The translations under genes and the position numbers were made by a program. Positions 12,766-23,881 of a stretch of 64,000 nt of DNA are shown one piece after another. Position 1 is the first letter of the stretch. Every line of letters starts with the position of its first letter. Source of the DNA: Karstenula rhodostoma CBS 690.94 (Eukaryota; Ascomycota; Dothideomycetes; Pleosporales; Didymosphaeriaceae); assembly GCA_010093485.1 (NCBI GenBank), contig MU001505.1, forward strand, positions 1,143,375 through 1,207,374, in the 5' to 3' direction. The notes beneath the pieces are model-generated. The model did not search any database. It was not told the DNA's origin and saw only the letters and a list, made by a program, of their open reading frames with translations.

Positions 12766-13260
12766 CTAGTATTCTAGTAGAGTAAATAAATATATTATTA
12801 AAATATACTATATAGAATATATCTAAATATTTATATAATATCTTATTAATAACTATCTAAAATATTATAGGGGTATTTATTAATCTAAATAATATAATTT
12901 AATATTTATAAAAATTATATTTAGTTCTAAATACTATTTTTTATTTATACCTTTTAGTAATTTATATATAGTAATATCTATTATATATATTAAATTTTAT
13001 AAACTATTTAATTTTTTAGAGTTAATTTATAAGTTTTATAACTAAGGGTAATAGGTACTAATTCCTAATTATAGTACTATTTAACTATTTATAATTTATA
13101 TAGAGTTATAATTTACTATTCTTCTTAGGTATCTATAGGATTAGAAAAACTATAGAATAATAATTTTTCTAAATATATTTCTATTTTAGGTTTTTTTATA
13201 AATACTTTTATATTTCTTTTTTTTAGTTTATTAATATTAGCCTTAGCTATTCTAGTTATA
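12478..13260 (-). mobile_element. Ty3/Gypsy pol relic B (RT N-terminal half)
   Basis: The minus strand read through stops gives the N-terminal half of a Gypsy reverse transcriptase in correct order: the decayed IPKKNSKL*LYINYK*LNS for PKKDGKLRLCIDYRQLNS, then YLLPLVIKLI for YPLPLIDELI, then IKFNIYNRYYYI for TKFDIRNGYYHI, and VFRTKYNFY for AFRTKYGHFEY. The YLDD segment follows in 12475-12765. RNase H and integrase do not follow on the low-coordinate side. Protease and gag might lie between 13260 and about 16000, which is equally decayed, but I could not recognise them. Confidence 0.8.
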
Positions 13261-16200
13261 GTTTTATACCCTCTTTTAGAGATATTTTATAATTCTATTT
13301 TTAGTAATCTAGTAATTCTTTTTTTTTAATTTTTTTAAAAAGTTTTATATATTTCTTATATTCTAATAGAATTATAAATAGTTTTTCTATAACTTAGAGA
13401 TTTAAATATTATACTTAAATAATTTATACTTATTCTAGATTTTCTTTTAGAATTTTAATAATTTTAGTAGCTAATATCTCCTTAATCTATTATTATATAG
13501 CCTACTTAATTAGAATATTTAGGGCCTTTAATTTTACTTTCTCTAAGTACCTTATACTAGTAATCTATAATATTAATCCTTAGCTATATATTATTTAATT
13601 TTTTTAGTTAATATCTAGATTATTTTCTAATAACTAGTTATAGTTTATAATAGCTTCTAGATTTCCTATATTTATTATAGTAAAACTATATTAGCTCTTA
13701 AATCCTTTAATATCTACTAGTAATAATAGTATTTTAAAGTATAACTAGCCTTTATTATATCTTTAAAAAAATATTCTATTTACTATTTCTAATTAAACTA
13801 GTTCTACTTTATTATAATATAGTAAGTTATATTTCTCTACTATCCTAGATAAAATTAGATATCTAGTAGTACTAAGGTCTATTAGTATATTTACTTAGAA
13901 TTTTTTAACTATAATCTATTTTTCTATATAAGGTTCTATAGCCCTATTATTTCTATTTACTTTTTAAGTTTTTAGAATATTCTTACTAACTTAGCTTATT
14001 ATCTAATAGTATTCTAGTTTTTTAATATTATTTAAGTTTTATTATAAACTCTTATATATTTATATTTATTATATAGTAGATAGTTATTATATTATAAATT
14101 CTTTACTATTTTAGACTTCTTTATATATTACCTCTAGTTACTCTATTAGTATTTCTAAGGGGTTTTAAAATAATTCTAGTATATATACTTCTAGTACTAT
14201 TCTACTCTAAGAACTTAAATAAGTTCTTCTTTATTTATTTAATTTTAGTATATAGGGTATCCTATAACTAAGTAGTTATATAATATAATATATTTATAGT
14301 ATTTTTTTTATTAGTTATTAGTAATTTCTTTTTTTTTACTAAGGTATTTTAGATATTTCTTTATATAGTTATAGTCCTTTTATTAAACTTATTATATATA
14401 TTTTAAATCTTTTTATAAGGAATAAGTATTATTACTATACTTATAAAACTTTTTAGTTTTTTCTAAATTATATTTTATAGACTAATATTCTATTATATAC
14501 TTCTATTTCTAGTATATTAAATAATAGTATAAATAATATTAGTACTATTCTAAAGTATTATAATATTCTTTCTATTCTTTATATCTATATATATAGTATA
14601 ACTCTATAGTATAATTTTCCTTTAATAATTTCTTATATCCTAATTTATTAAATATTTCTACTATTATATCTTTTTCTTTTTTATAGTATTTATATTTAGT
14701 AAATCTATAGTACTACTATATAATTATTAAGTAATTATTATTTATTTAGATTTACTATACTAGGGCTAGTACTCTATTTTACTTTTCTTTTATTTAGTAA
14801 TATATTTAATTAGTATTTATATCTATAATTCTAATTTTATAGTTATAAACTAGTATAAAATATCTACTACTTTTATATATTTAATATAGATTTTATAGAA
14901 TTTAATTTATAATATTTTTTTTATTAATTATTTTTTAAACTTTTATTAGTAGTTTAGAGGTTTTAGATTTATTATTTATAGTATTACCCTATAGTAGTAT
15001 AGGGGTTCTAGACTATAGTATTACTATAGCTATCCTTATTACTTAGGCTTATTTATCTTAAAACTTTCTAAAAAAATATTTAGTCTTAAAGTATTTCTTC
15101 TTTTTATAATTTAGATAAGCCCTATTTTTAAAGTATTATTATTAGATATTATCTTATTTCTTTTATTATAGGATTTTTTTTTTTCTTTTATAGGTTTTAT
15201 TTTCTATAATTATATCTTTATTATAATTTCTTTATTTATAATATAGTTTCTATATATTAGTCTTTAGACTAAATACTAGTTTAGTAGATTCTTTCTTTTC
15301 TAGTAATTATTTATATAATTAATAGTTAATTTATACTACTAATTTAATTAAGGTTTCTAGACTATTAGACTTCTTATAATAGAGTAGTTTATTATTAACT
15401 AACTCTTTTAAGCTATTATAGTATACTATTTATAGTAGGGTATTATTCTAATTAATTTTAGTCTAAAACTATTAGAATATAGTAGAGTATTTACTAGCTA
15501 ATCTTATTTACTTTATATATTAAATAAGTTATTTAGCTTATTATTCTTTATCTATTTTACTAAATATAATTTTAATTTATTTTTTAAATCCTTTCTAGAA
15601 TTTAAATATTTTTATAGTTTTTTTATTCTATCTATCTAGCTCTATTTTATATACTAGAAAGTTTTTAATAATAGGGTATATTTATTCTATAGCCCTTCTT
15701 ATTATATATATTATAGTTACTAGAATTTTAGTCTAGTTATTTCTAAATATATTACTATTATATCTATAATATAATTTTATATTTATAAGAAAAGTTTTAA
15801 AGTTACTCTTAACTTCCTTATTATAATTTTTTAGAATTTTAAAGTTAATTTATATTAGATTAGTTATTACTACTAAAGTTTATATTTACTTTAAAATAGT
15901 AACTAGTTAAGTTTTAAGCTATTCTATCTTTTTAGCTTATATAACTAAGAAAGTAACTAGATTATTAACTAGATCTAAGGCTAAGCTTCTATTTAAATCT
16001 CTTATACTAGTAGATATATTTAGTAATACTATATTAACTTAAACCCTTAGATAATTAAAGTATTATAAAGGATTTTCTATATATCTAATTTAGATCTATA
16101 CTTTAAGAATTATTTAAGAAATAAAATATAATAGAGGTAAATATAAAATTAAATAATAATTTAATACTATAATAGAATATAATATAATAATACTAAAAGA

Positions 16201-16295
16201 AGACTAAGTATTTATATATATATAAATAGCTTTAATTTAGGTATAAAAATAAACTATTTTTAAATAATATTTTAAATTAATTAAAAAAAATAAAA

Positions 16296-16590
16296 ATTAT
16301 ATAGAGATCTTTTTAAATTATATACTAGTTATTTTAATTTTTACTATTTTAGAATCCCTTAGTCTACTCCTATAGATTCTATCTTTTTAGTAAAAGTATT
16401 TACTTTATTTTTACTAAAATCTAGTACTTTTAGAATTTTATACTTTTAGTAGAATTATAGTTATATAACTTATAATATAAGCTATTTTATAGACTTATAT
16501 ATAAGTATCTATTAGTTTTATCTCTATTACTATTATTTTATATATAATTCTTTCCTTTCTTCTAGTCTAGTTCTACTATAATTATAATAT
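16296..16590 (+). repeat. Direct repeat 1, right copy
   Basis: Partner of 38-328, in the same orientation and nearly collinear until about 16590, where the two diverge. It sits just inside the right arm of the 382-bp inverted repeat, while its partner lies outside the left arm, so the two repeat systems are not simply nested. Confidence 0.8.
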
Positions 16591-16676
16591 ATACCTATAA
16601 AAATATATAGCTAGCTAGTATATCTAGGGTATCTAGTATATATAATTATATATAAGTGTATATAGGACTATACTAG

Positions 16677-17058
16677 ACTAGTAAAAGTTTTTATTTATAC
16701 TTTTTTATTTCTAGAACTAGACTATAATAAAAAAAAGTATAATACTAAAGCTAAAGAACCTTAATAACTAATTCTAATTATTAAAAAAAATTTAAGATAT
16801 ATTTTATTTTTATAGAGATATTAGCTAATCTATATCTAATCCTATCTAACCTTTATTTTTAATTCTAATATTACTAATAGATAATATATTATACTTATAA
16901 CTTAAATATAGTATAATATATATATAGTTCTAGATATTAAATATTTAAACTTAATTTATTATAGATTATTAGCTTAAATAAATAAGAAAAAGGGCTAACC
17001 TATAGGCTAACCTAGGCTAACCTATAGGTAACCCTAATCCTACCTATTTAACTAGCCT
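16677..17058 (-). repeat. Right arm of a 382-bp inverted repeat
   Basis: Reverse-complement partner of 2739-3120. This arm keeps slightly more C and G at its outer end (several ctaacctaggctaacc units), so it took less RIP there or was mutated on the other strand. It ends about 225 bases before the edge of the AT island. Confidence 0.85.
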
Positions 17059-17484
17059 AGACTATACTAGCTACCTATATATACTAGTAAGATAAAAACT
17101 TTTTATAATATAACTAAAATATCTATTATATATAGTATAAGTAGGTAAAAAACTACCCTAGTAATATATAATTAGAGCTAGATAAAAATTAAAAATACTA
17201 ATAAATTAGACTAACTTATATAAAATTAGAATTATATTAATAATTTTCTATACTAAATAGAAGACTAGTTTTAATATACTATATCTGAAATAGTTAAAGT
17301 GAGGTGAGCTGCTGTTAAGATTATAGTTAACCGAACAGGCCCTTAGATATCTGTGTACATATGACATCATTCTGCGTAAGTTCGGTCACACCATCACCGC
17401 CATTCGGCTCTAGGTAGCCACGGGCCTGAAGGACACAGCATCATTTACCTCCATATCCCATCAATAACTAACAAAGACATTAAG

Positions 17485-18120
17485 ATGTCTTCCACTGATA
17501 AATCGTTCCTCGACCGCGTCTTTGCAGCCAAAAGCAAGGATGAGTCGCGCCAGCTCTACGACCAATGGGCGTCTAGCTACGACGCCGATATGCAAACCTA
17601 TAGTTTTATCGCGCCACGTATCGTTGCCGAGATGGTCCCAAAGTATCTCAAGGTTTCTCCAGCGGACGCAAGTGTTGTTGACGCAGGCTGTGGCAGCGGT
17701 CTTGTCGGCGTTACACTTCACAAGTCCGGCTTCAAGATAATCGACGGACTAGATCTTAGTGAGGGCATGCTTAGGGTAGCAGAGAAGACTGGCGCGTATC
17801 GGAACCTGGAAGTTACAGACTTGACAACAAAGCTTGATATCGAGGAGGATACTTACGATGCGCTGACGTGTAGTGGGACCTTTACACACGGGCACGTAGG
17901 ACCAGAACCATTGCCAGAGCTCGTACGGGTTGTAAAGGCTGGTGGGGTACTCGTTGCCACTGTTCTGGAGAGTTTCTGGAAAGAGGGAAATTTCGAGAAG
18001 GTGTTGAAGGGACTAGAAGAAAGTGGTACGGTGGAGCTGCTGGAGAACAATTTGCACAATTATAGAAAGTTCGGAGGCGAAGAAAGTGGCGGCCTGGTGT
18101 TGGTGTTGAGGAAATTGTGA
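17485..18120 (+). CDS. SAM-dependent methyltransferase, METTL27/WBSCR27-like
   Basis: A single-exon gene for a 211-residue class I methyltransferase. It is predicted to move a methyl group from S-adenosylmethionine to a small molecule or protein that the sequence does not reveal. Motif I, VVDAGCGSGLVG, lies at residues 64-75. DGLDLSEGMLRVA follows as the acidic motif II region, and GTFTHGHVGPEPLPELVRVVKAGG is the motif IV/V region; the last resembles the GxxxHGHV stretch of the Williams-Beuren 27-type family. The N-terminal YDQWASSYDADM is typical of the fold. The ATG follows a short leader and is the first in frame. The gene begins about 200 bp from the AT island, so its promoter is partly squeezed between the island and the start. 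Codon use looks normal. Confidence 0.85.
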   Translation: MSSTDKSFLDRVFAAKSKDESRQLYDQWASSYDADMQTYSFIAPRIVAEMVPKYLKVSPADASVVDAGCGSGLVGVTLHKSGFKIIDGLDLSEGMLRVAEKTGAYRNLEVTDLTTKLDIEEDTYDALTCSGTFTHGHVGPEPLPELVRVVKAGGVLVATVLESFWKEGNFEKVLKGLEESGTVELLENNLHNYRKFGGEESGGLVLVLRKL

Positions 18121-18286
18121 CATGGTGCGTCTACACGATAGTCTCCATATAACAAAACAGAGGGTCTACTAACGGAGCTCTAGGATGGGCGCATTGAATA
18201 ATCATTCTGATTCAATAGGTGCACCCTACAATCACTGTGCGGAACGCCGTCTGGACCGGAAACTCTAAGTAAATCAGACCTGGTCT

Positions 18287-19697
18287 CTACACGAGCCCTA
18301 GTCGCTTTCCTATCCAACCAATACTTGCAAATGACGCGGTAATACCCGAGAAGATGATCATGTACCCATATCCACTGCCGTACGCGAACCCTACTTGGCC
18401 TTTCCAGGTGTCAGCTGCGACTAGTGCTCCGCTCACAGGACCAGAGATAACAGATGCTATGCCCTTGCCTGCCGTGAACAATGCGACAATCATCCCGTTC
18501 TCAACAGGATACCTTCGGCGCACCGGGTTGGCACAGCCCGACCACGTGGCAGGGAAGCCGCCAGCAAAGATCCCGTAGGTGATCGCAAAAATAAACAGCA
18601 TAGGCTGGTAAACCGAAAAACTCCAGAATATAAAGACAGCCACCATGGTGCCGATGCAGGAAATCAGGATGGCCGTAGTGACATGGTAACGATCAACAAT
18701 CCATCCGGTCGCGGTTGCGCCGACAACGATGGATATATTGCACAGAGAGACCGCGATGGTGCCAGTGATGTTAGGCCAGCCCCGGGCAGCAGCAAAAGAA
18801 GGCATGTACAGAATGGGCATGAAGTAGCCCAGCCCTTGACATATGTTCCCGGCCTGGAGGATCCAGAAGGCTGGGCTTTTCAGGAACCGCATGTCGAAGC
18901 CCCGGGAAATCGGTTCGGCGGTACTTCGAGCCTTCGGGCGAGGTTTCAAGCATACCAGCGATGCAGAGACGAAGAGGAAGCTGATGATGGCCCAAGCGCG
19001 CATCGCCGTTCGGAAACCCCATTTCTCCAGCATCCATTGTGATATCAAAGGAATGGCAACACCTCCAGTTCCGTCACCAGCAATCATTACACCGAATGCT
19101 AGGCCGCGTCGCTTGACGAACCAATCATCGAGGTAAGAATAGACCGGGAAGAAGAGCAACGAGCCTCCCAGGCCGTAGAGAACTCCCTGTGTGACGAGCA
19201 ATTCCGCAACCGAGTTCGCGAACGAAGCGCCTACCATGCCAGACAGCATGATAGCAAAGCCAACTAGGCTGACGGTTCTACGCCATGCTGGATACCATTG
19301 GAAGAAGCCATACACAAGCGGCGATGTGAGATACATGATACCCTGCAAACGAGTTAATCCGACGATCTGATGGTTTCCTGGTCATAGTGACTAACCGATC
19401 CTGTTGTGCCAATCGCAGCAAGACCCGATACATTGCCGGCGAATTGCGGTTGCCTTGAATAGTATTCTTGGAAAACACCGAAGCCGTACACGAACCCTTT
19501 TGATGGTTAGCTCGAGGACTGAACCAGATCGGTCGGATTATCCCATTACCCCAGACCAAGGCCCCCTGTACAAACACAGATGCTAGGACCAAATATGCGT
19601 CCTTGCCTCCATCTACCCTGGGGAGGTTTTGCTCGACTGATTCAGAGTCGACTCCAACCTCCCGAGGGTTGATCGCTTGCAATTCGTGGTCGTCCAT
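18287..19697 (-). CDS. MFS transporter, monocarboxylate-permease type
   Basis: Three exons (19697-19550, 19496-19396, 19342-18287) give a 434-residue membrane protein. The introns are 53 bp each, with GTAATG and GTTAGT donors and CAAAAG and TTGCAG acceptors. After a 30-residue cytoplasmic N-terminus comes GGKDAYLVLASVFVQGALVWGFVYGFGVFQ split over the first intron, the usual TM1 of fungal monocarboxylate-like (MCT/MCH) transporters. Then come about eleven more hydrophobic segments and a large central loop after TM6 (RPKARSTAEP). The length matches the family. Likely role: import or export of a small carboxylate or related metabolite at the plasma membrane; the substrate cannot be read from the sequence. 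The methyltransferase converges on it from the other side, with a 166-bp gap. Confidence 0.85.
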
Positions 19698-20351
19698 GAC
19701 GAAACTGCTAGTCCGTGAGTAATGGGGAAATGGTACAATTGACCGGGACAGAAAATATATATGTATTACTGCAGTGTGCGTGTGAAACTCCGTGTCCCGT
19801 AAGAGTGGGCTCGGAATAAAAACGATAACATCGGAGCATTCGGTTTTCTTTTCGACCCACTGGAAAATGGTGTTACTCGTGTGCGCTGTGGGTGGAGCCG
19901 AAGTGGGGGCTTAGGGCGGGCTACTAAAGTAGCTCTCTTTGATAGAAAAGTAACGGTGAACCCTTTCACTTTCTATTTCTTGAGGTGCAGAATAATTCTT
20001 GCTCTGAGCAACAGATTCGAAGTTAGTTCTGTTTGAGATGAGCATATTGAATAAAGGGTTGTCAGATTTTCACTTGTGTTTTGAGAGTCCTAATGTCGTC
20101 ACTTTACCTCCTATTAGCGTCATTCTGTTGAAGGGTATAGTCTGAGAAGACTGTCAACTAATGTCCAGCTTTCTGGACCGCAATTACGCCTCGATCATTG
20201 CAACGAGCGCGTAATTCATACTGTAGACAGCAATAATTAGAACAACCCGATAATATGCTTGCATCGCTGGAACGAGTTCCAAGATGATAGGAGTCCATTT
20301 AGTTCGTATTGCGACGGTCGCCATAAGCGCAGAATGTACGCGCCGGCTTTT

Positions 20352-20445
20352 TTTGTGTTACTTTTGGGCGGCAGTCGCAGTCCATCTTTTTGTCTGTCCC
20401 TTTGCGGGATACCACTTCGTGGTTCGTGTCAACAATCAGAAAATC
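20352..20445 (+). repeat. Dispersed coding-like repeat, copy 1
   Basis: This segment aligns with the tandem copies at 47688-47849 over its full length and with 29832-29880 in reverse. On the minus strand it reads FLIVDTNHEVVSRK, matching FLIVDSNYKAVSRK in the other copies. The changes are largely synonymous or conservative, so the family is probably a fragment of an ancient multicopy gene. No intact gene around it was found. Confidence 0.7.
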
Positions 20446-22760
20446 AGGGTACAGCCTATTGCTCATGAGATGCTATCTAAAATAGAGTTGGGTTTGGTAA
20501 AGCGCTGCCGAGGCAAGCCTTGTATCGGCCCTGCAGTGATTTCCCATCTGCCTCAGTACTTAGCATCCCAAACGAGTAGTACTTTGAATCAAGGGAAAAC
20601 CACCTCGTTTTTGAAATTAGGATAGGCCCGTTAAAAGCTCAAGCTCTAAGATCGAAGTCGTAAGTAAACCAAGTTACTCCCACTTGGATCTCAAAAGGCA
20701 AGCGCGCGAAGCTGAGGTGATCGGTGATCTCTGTCATGGCGTTGCGCTGTCACTTGCAGAGCAAGAAAAATTTGATGTCTGTGGTGGTCTTCACGAGAAG
20801 GGTTAGCACGCACAGATTGCGCGTTTACGATCCCAGATCGAAAGTTTTCTCGGATTGGGGGAGGATGTGTCCGTGAATTTTAGAGATACGAGATGAGAGA
20901 TTGTATAGAATACAGCCAATCAAAATAAGAATGCATAGCACTTGCGGTAAGAGTACTCGGTGGAGAGCTGGTAGCCACTGCTGACCTGAGTCAAAACATC
21001 TCCAACGTGATTTGGGGTGAGAACAATCAACATGGACATATGATTGGCGCAGTGATAGCAGTTCTTGCTGGACTTTCTATGTTCGGTTAATTGTCACGCA
21101 GGTGTCGACCGTGGCGGTGGAAGCTGAGGTTTACCGGATCTCACCTTTTTAGTGTTTGCACCTACTCAATATGTTGAAATCAGGTTGTGTCTACAGCTAC
21201 ACCAATTTGTCTAAGGCTTATTCATACAGATTGTACCGAGCATTGCAATGCTGAGGATATAACAGTAGATTTGTAGGGTGATGACCGGATACTACATTTA
21301 CTCATCAGCCCACACGGTCAGAGTAAGCGTCCATGTCGCCGCACACTCACCACCCTTGGATCAGCGGAGACTAAGGTGCACCGGTGAGATGGGTTCGATT
21401 GCATCCACGTGGTGGCGACGGGACCATGGGAGCCGGGAGAAGCTGACGCCTCAGGCGCCCTTCCCCAGATTTTCGTATATTTCGAATTCGCCGCTTTCGC
21501 TTGCCTAATTTAGCACACTTTTCCCAGGTCGCATCGCGAGGGCATGGCCAGAAGGCTAGCGTCGCGAAGAGTCTACGCTTAGTGGTCGGCTTAGCTCAGC
21601 CTCTTGCAAAGCCCTCCGCGTGTTACCGGCAGTTTGTAGCGGCAGGTGGTTTGCGGACGAATTGTCGGAGTCGGAGTGGTGAGGGTAGGCTGTAGGCGTC
21701 TGGACTTCCGACTCGTGCAGAAGCAAGCAAAAGGGACTGGCGACTAAGGCAGCGGCACAGCCCTACCCGGTGCCCACGAAAATTTGCACAAGTGAGGGCT
21801 AAGGGTTTACAGAGGTAGGGTAGGCTACGTTCAACAACCGAACTTGGGGCTGTCCTCGGCATAACCAACACCGGCTGCGCATACGAGTATTGATGTGGGG
21901 GCGTGTTGGATTGGGTTGCAAGATTTTCCTGTTTCCCTGCATATGTGGACTGCAAGACGCATCGGCACCAGCACACGGCAGCCCTGCATTCCCACACCAG
22001 CACAAGGACGGTAAAAGGGAACCGGGGGAGGAATCGTCATGATGGACATTGGAAATTCCTCAATCGATGCTGGAGCGGGAAGAGGGTTCGAGTGGTTGAC
22101 GCAGGGCAAGCACACTTTCATGCTTTGGGTTTCCAGCCCCGCACCGCCCTGGCGTCTCCTCCAACCCGTGTTCTCGGATTGGGGGAGCAATCACACTAAG
22201 ATGGCTGGCGCCCGATGGAAGACCCACAGCCGTTGGCGATCTCCAATATTGATAAACGACAACAGTTACAAGAAGAGACGGTCGTGCCAGTACAAAAGTA
22301 TGACGGGCTTGGATTCCGAGCCACGAGAATGGAAATAGAATGCAAAGCGCAGACATGGGGTTATTCCCGAAGTGTAGGACGACGATGATGTCATAGGCGT
22401 TTAACCGAAGCTCACCACGACCTTGGCGAGGTTGAGCACCGCACGAGAACCTGAGAGAATGCCATGCTGTCTTCTGTCGGCATGTTTCTCTTCATGGTGT
22501 ATCGGTAGCAACACATCCGTAGCACTAGTGCGGCCAGTCAGTCGCCCGTTGCAGGGCATCGAATACCAGAGATGTGGCTTGATCGTCTGCACTGCCACAC
22601 TGCCACAAGACCCTGCCAAGACGGCCTGTCCGTACCAATGAATACTCACAGAGCAAAGTCTGCTCCCCGACATTATTGACACCAACTTTGTCTTGACAAC
22701 GGCTAACTCCCCTTGTGGTCTGCCGGTTGTGTTCGGAATGCAGAGTTTTCTGTCCTTCCC

Positions 22761-22923
22761 AGCAGTATTCCCAGCAGATTCCTAGCAGATTCCCAGCAGA
22801 TTCCCAGCAGATTCCCAGCAGATTCCCAGCAGANNNNNNNNNNNNNNNNNNNNNNNNNNNNNNNNNNNNNNNNAGCAGATTCCCAGCAGATTCCCAGCAG
22901 ATTCCCAGCAGATTCCCAGCAGA
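22761..22923. repeat. 11-bp minisatellite interrupted by a gap
   Basis: Tandem copies of agcagattccc flank 40 undetermined bases (22834-22873). At least five copies stand before the gap and about four after. One unit carries a C-to-T change. The gap length is probably a placeholder, so copy number is unknown. The array would translate in one frame as a repeating Ser-Ala-Gly-Asn-Leu-Leu-Gly-Ile-Cys-Trp-Glu peptide, but the frame contains no credible gene. Confidence 0.9.
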
Positions 22924-22993
22924 CTGGTCTAAGGCGACGATCCCTAGTTTCACCAACTATGCCAGTGGAGATTTGGTGCGTGTTCAGGAAGCA

Positions 22994-23022
22994 GGTAGAT
23001 GGTAGATGGTAGATGGTAGATG
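22994..23022. repeat. Short tandem repeat (gtagatgg)
   Basis: About 3.5 copies of an eight-base unit stand 70 bases after the minisatellite. Confidence 0.8.
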
Positions 23023-23332
23023 CTCCATGTCCGAGTCTGCACTGCATTGTATTGCGCGTCGCGATGCCGGGTGAGCTGAAAGCAACGTGTCCAGTACCAC
23101 GAGGTCTTCGCATCACAGAGAGAGGTGCAGGTCACGCGCCATGGCAGGTGACTGTGGAGGTCCAGAGCTGTGGCGTCCACCCTTCCAGGCCTGTGGCGGT
23201 GCAATGTGGTCGAGTGCCGCGGCTCGCCTATCTGGCCGAAGTACTGGCTGTCCATACTGTACCAGCTCGTGGCTTCTCCGGGTCCGTCCGAATCCAGCAC
23301 GGCCTCGGCAGACGGCTCGCTTGCTAATCGAT

Positions 23333-23356
23333 ACTGCGACACTGCGACACTGCGAC
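23333..23356. repeat. Short tandem repeat (actgcgac x3)
   Basis: Three perfect copies of an eight-base unit lie in the gene-free stretch. No function is apparent. Confidence 0.85.
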
Positions 23357-23881
23357 AGTGCTCCACGCCTATTGCTCGTTATATTGGTACGGCGCAACGA
23401 TACGCTGTCGGGTGCAGTGTCAAGAATTCGGATGGCAGCCGAGGACGTGCACAGCCCGCTTCGACTCTTCAATTTTTCCCGGGAGTCGTATGCAGGGCCA
23501 CTAGCGCGTCTGCAGGCTCATGGGAATATCGTTCCAGAAGGGAGTGGTGTGGTTGCCGAGCGCCGATCGTCCCTCCAATGGCATCTGACCCCGGTCTCGT
23601 TGCGTCATACGCTGTGGATATGAAAGAAGTCATGGTCCGCGCAGATCCAGCAGCAAGAAAGGCCGAACACGTTCGCTCAGCATCTTTTATACAATCGTTC
23701 CGGCCCAGGCTACAAATCTTCTTAGCTCCGAGTTTCCGAACGTGGCCGGCTTTCTTAGCATTCCACTGCGTTCCATACTAGATCACATCATCAAGGACTG
23801 GCCTACTCTCGCCGAGTCATCACTTGGTCATTCATAAACTATCTTGCCACCCTCGTGGTCCCTTACTTTTTCTCCGGCATT

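Larger units (their letters stand above)
1..17283. repeat. AT-rich RIP-type island without genes
   Basis: The whole stretch is built almost entirely of A and T with TA-rich steps, almost no CpG, and stops in every frame, so no open reading frame of useful length survives. Recognisable retroelement protein order persists when stops are read through, so this is decayed repeat rather than unique intergenic DNA. Known biology: RIP in ascomycetes converts C to T in duplicated DNA, preferring CpA, and yields exactly such AT blocks. The right border near 17283 is abrupt, passing within a few tens of bases to roughly balanced composition. The left border is outside the window. Confidence 0.93.
19698..23881. 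other. 4.2-kb stretch without a recognised gene
   Basis: No open frame here has family motifs, and the short frames overlap one another on both strands. The stretch holds a dispersed coding-like repeat (20352-20445), a gapped minisatellite (22761-22923) and two eight-base tandem repeats. Composition is near balanced, so it is not part of the AT island. The last few hundred bases presumably hold the promoter and leader of the zinc-finger gene. Confidence 0.7.

Noticed and set aside
1..17283. Mitochondrial or organellar origin because of very high AT
   Set aside because: There are no mitochondrial genes, tRNAs or rRNAs. Decayed Gypsy and Copia polyproteins and paired repeats fit nuclear RIP sequence.
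20259..20625. Two overlapping frames of 69 and 113 codons
   Set aside because: They overlap in different frames and contain the dispersed repeat on the wrong strand. There is no independent support.
21380..21415. tRNA-like ggttcgatt box
   Set aside because: No acceptor stem or D-arm can be built around it. No tRNA was found anywhere in the window.
22761..22923. CRISPR-like array
   Set aside because: Units are contiguous with no unique spacers and the genome is eukaryotic.
22525..23116. Long frames through the minisatellite and its gap on both strands
   Set aside because: They arise from an 11-bp tandem repeat read in all frames and from N codons. No domain or codon pattern supports a gene.
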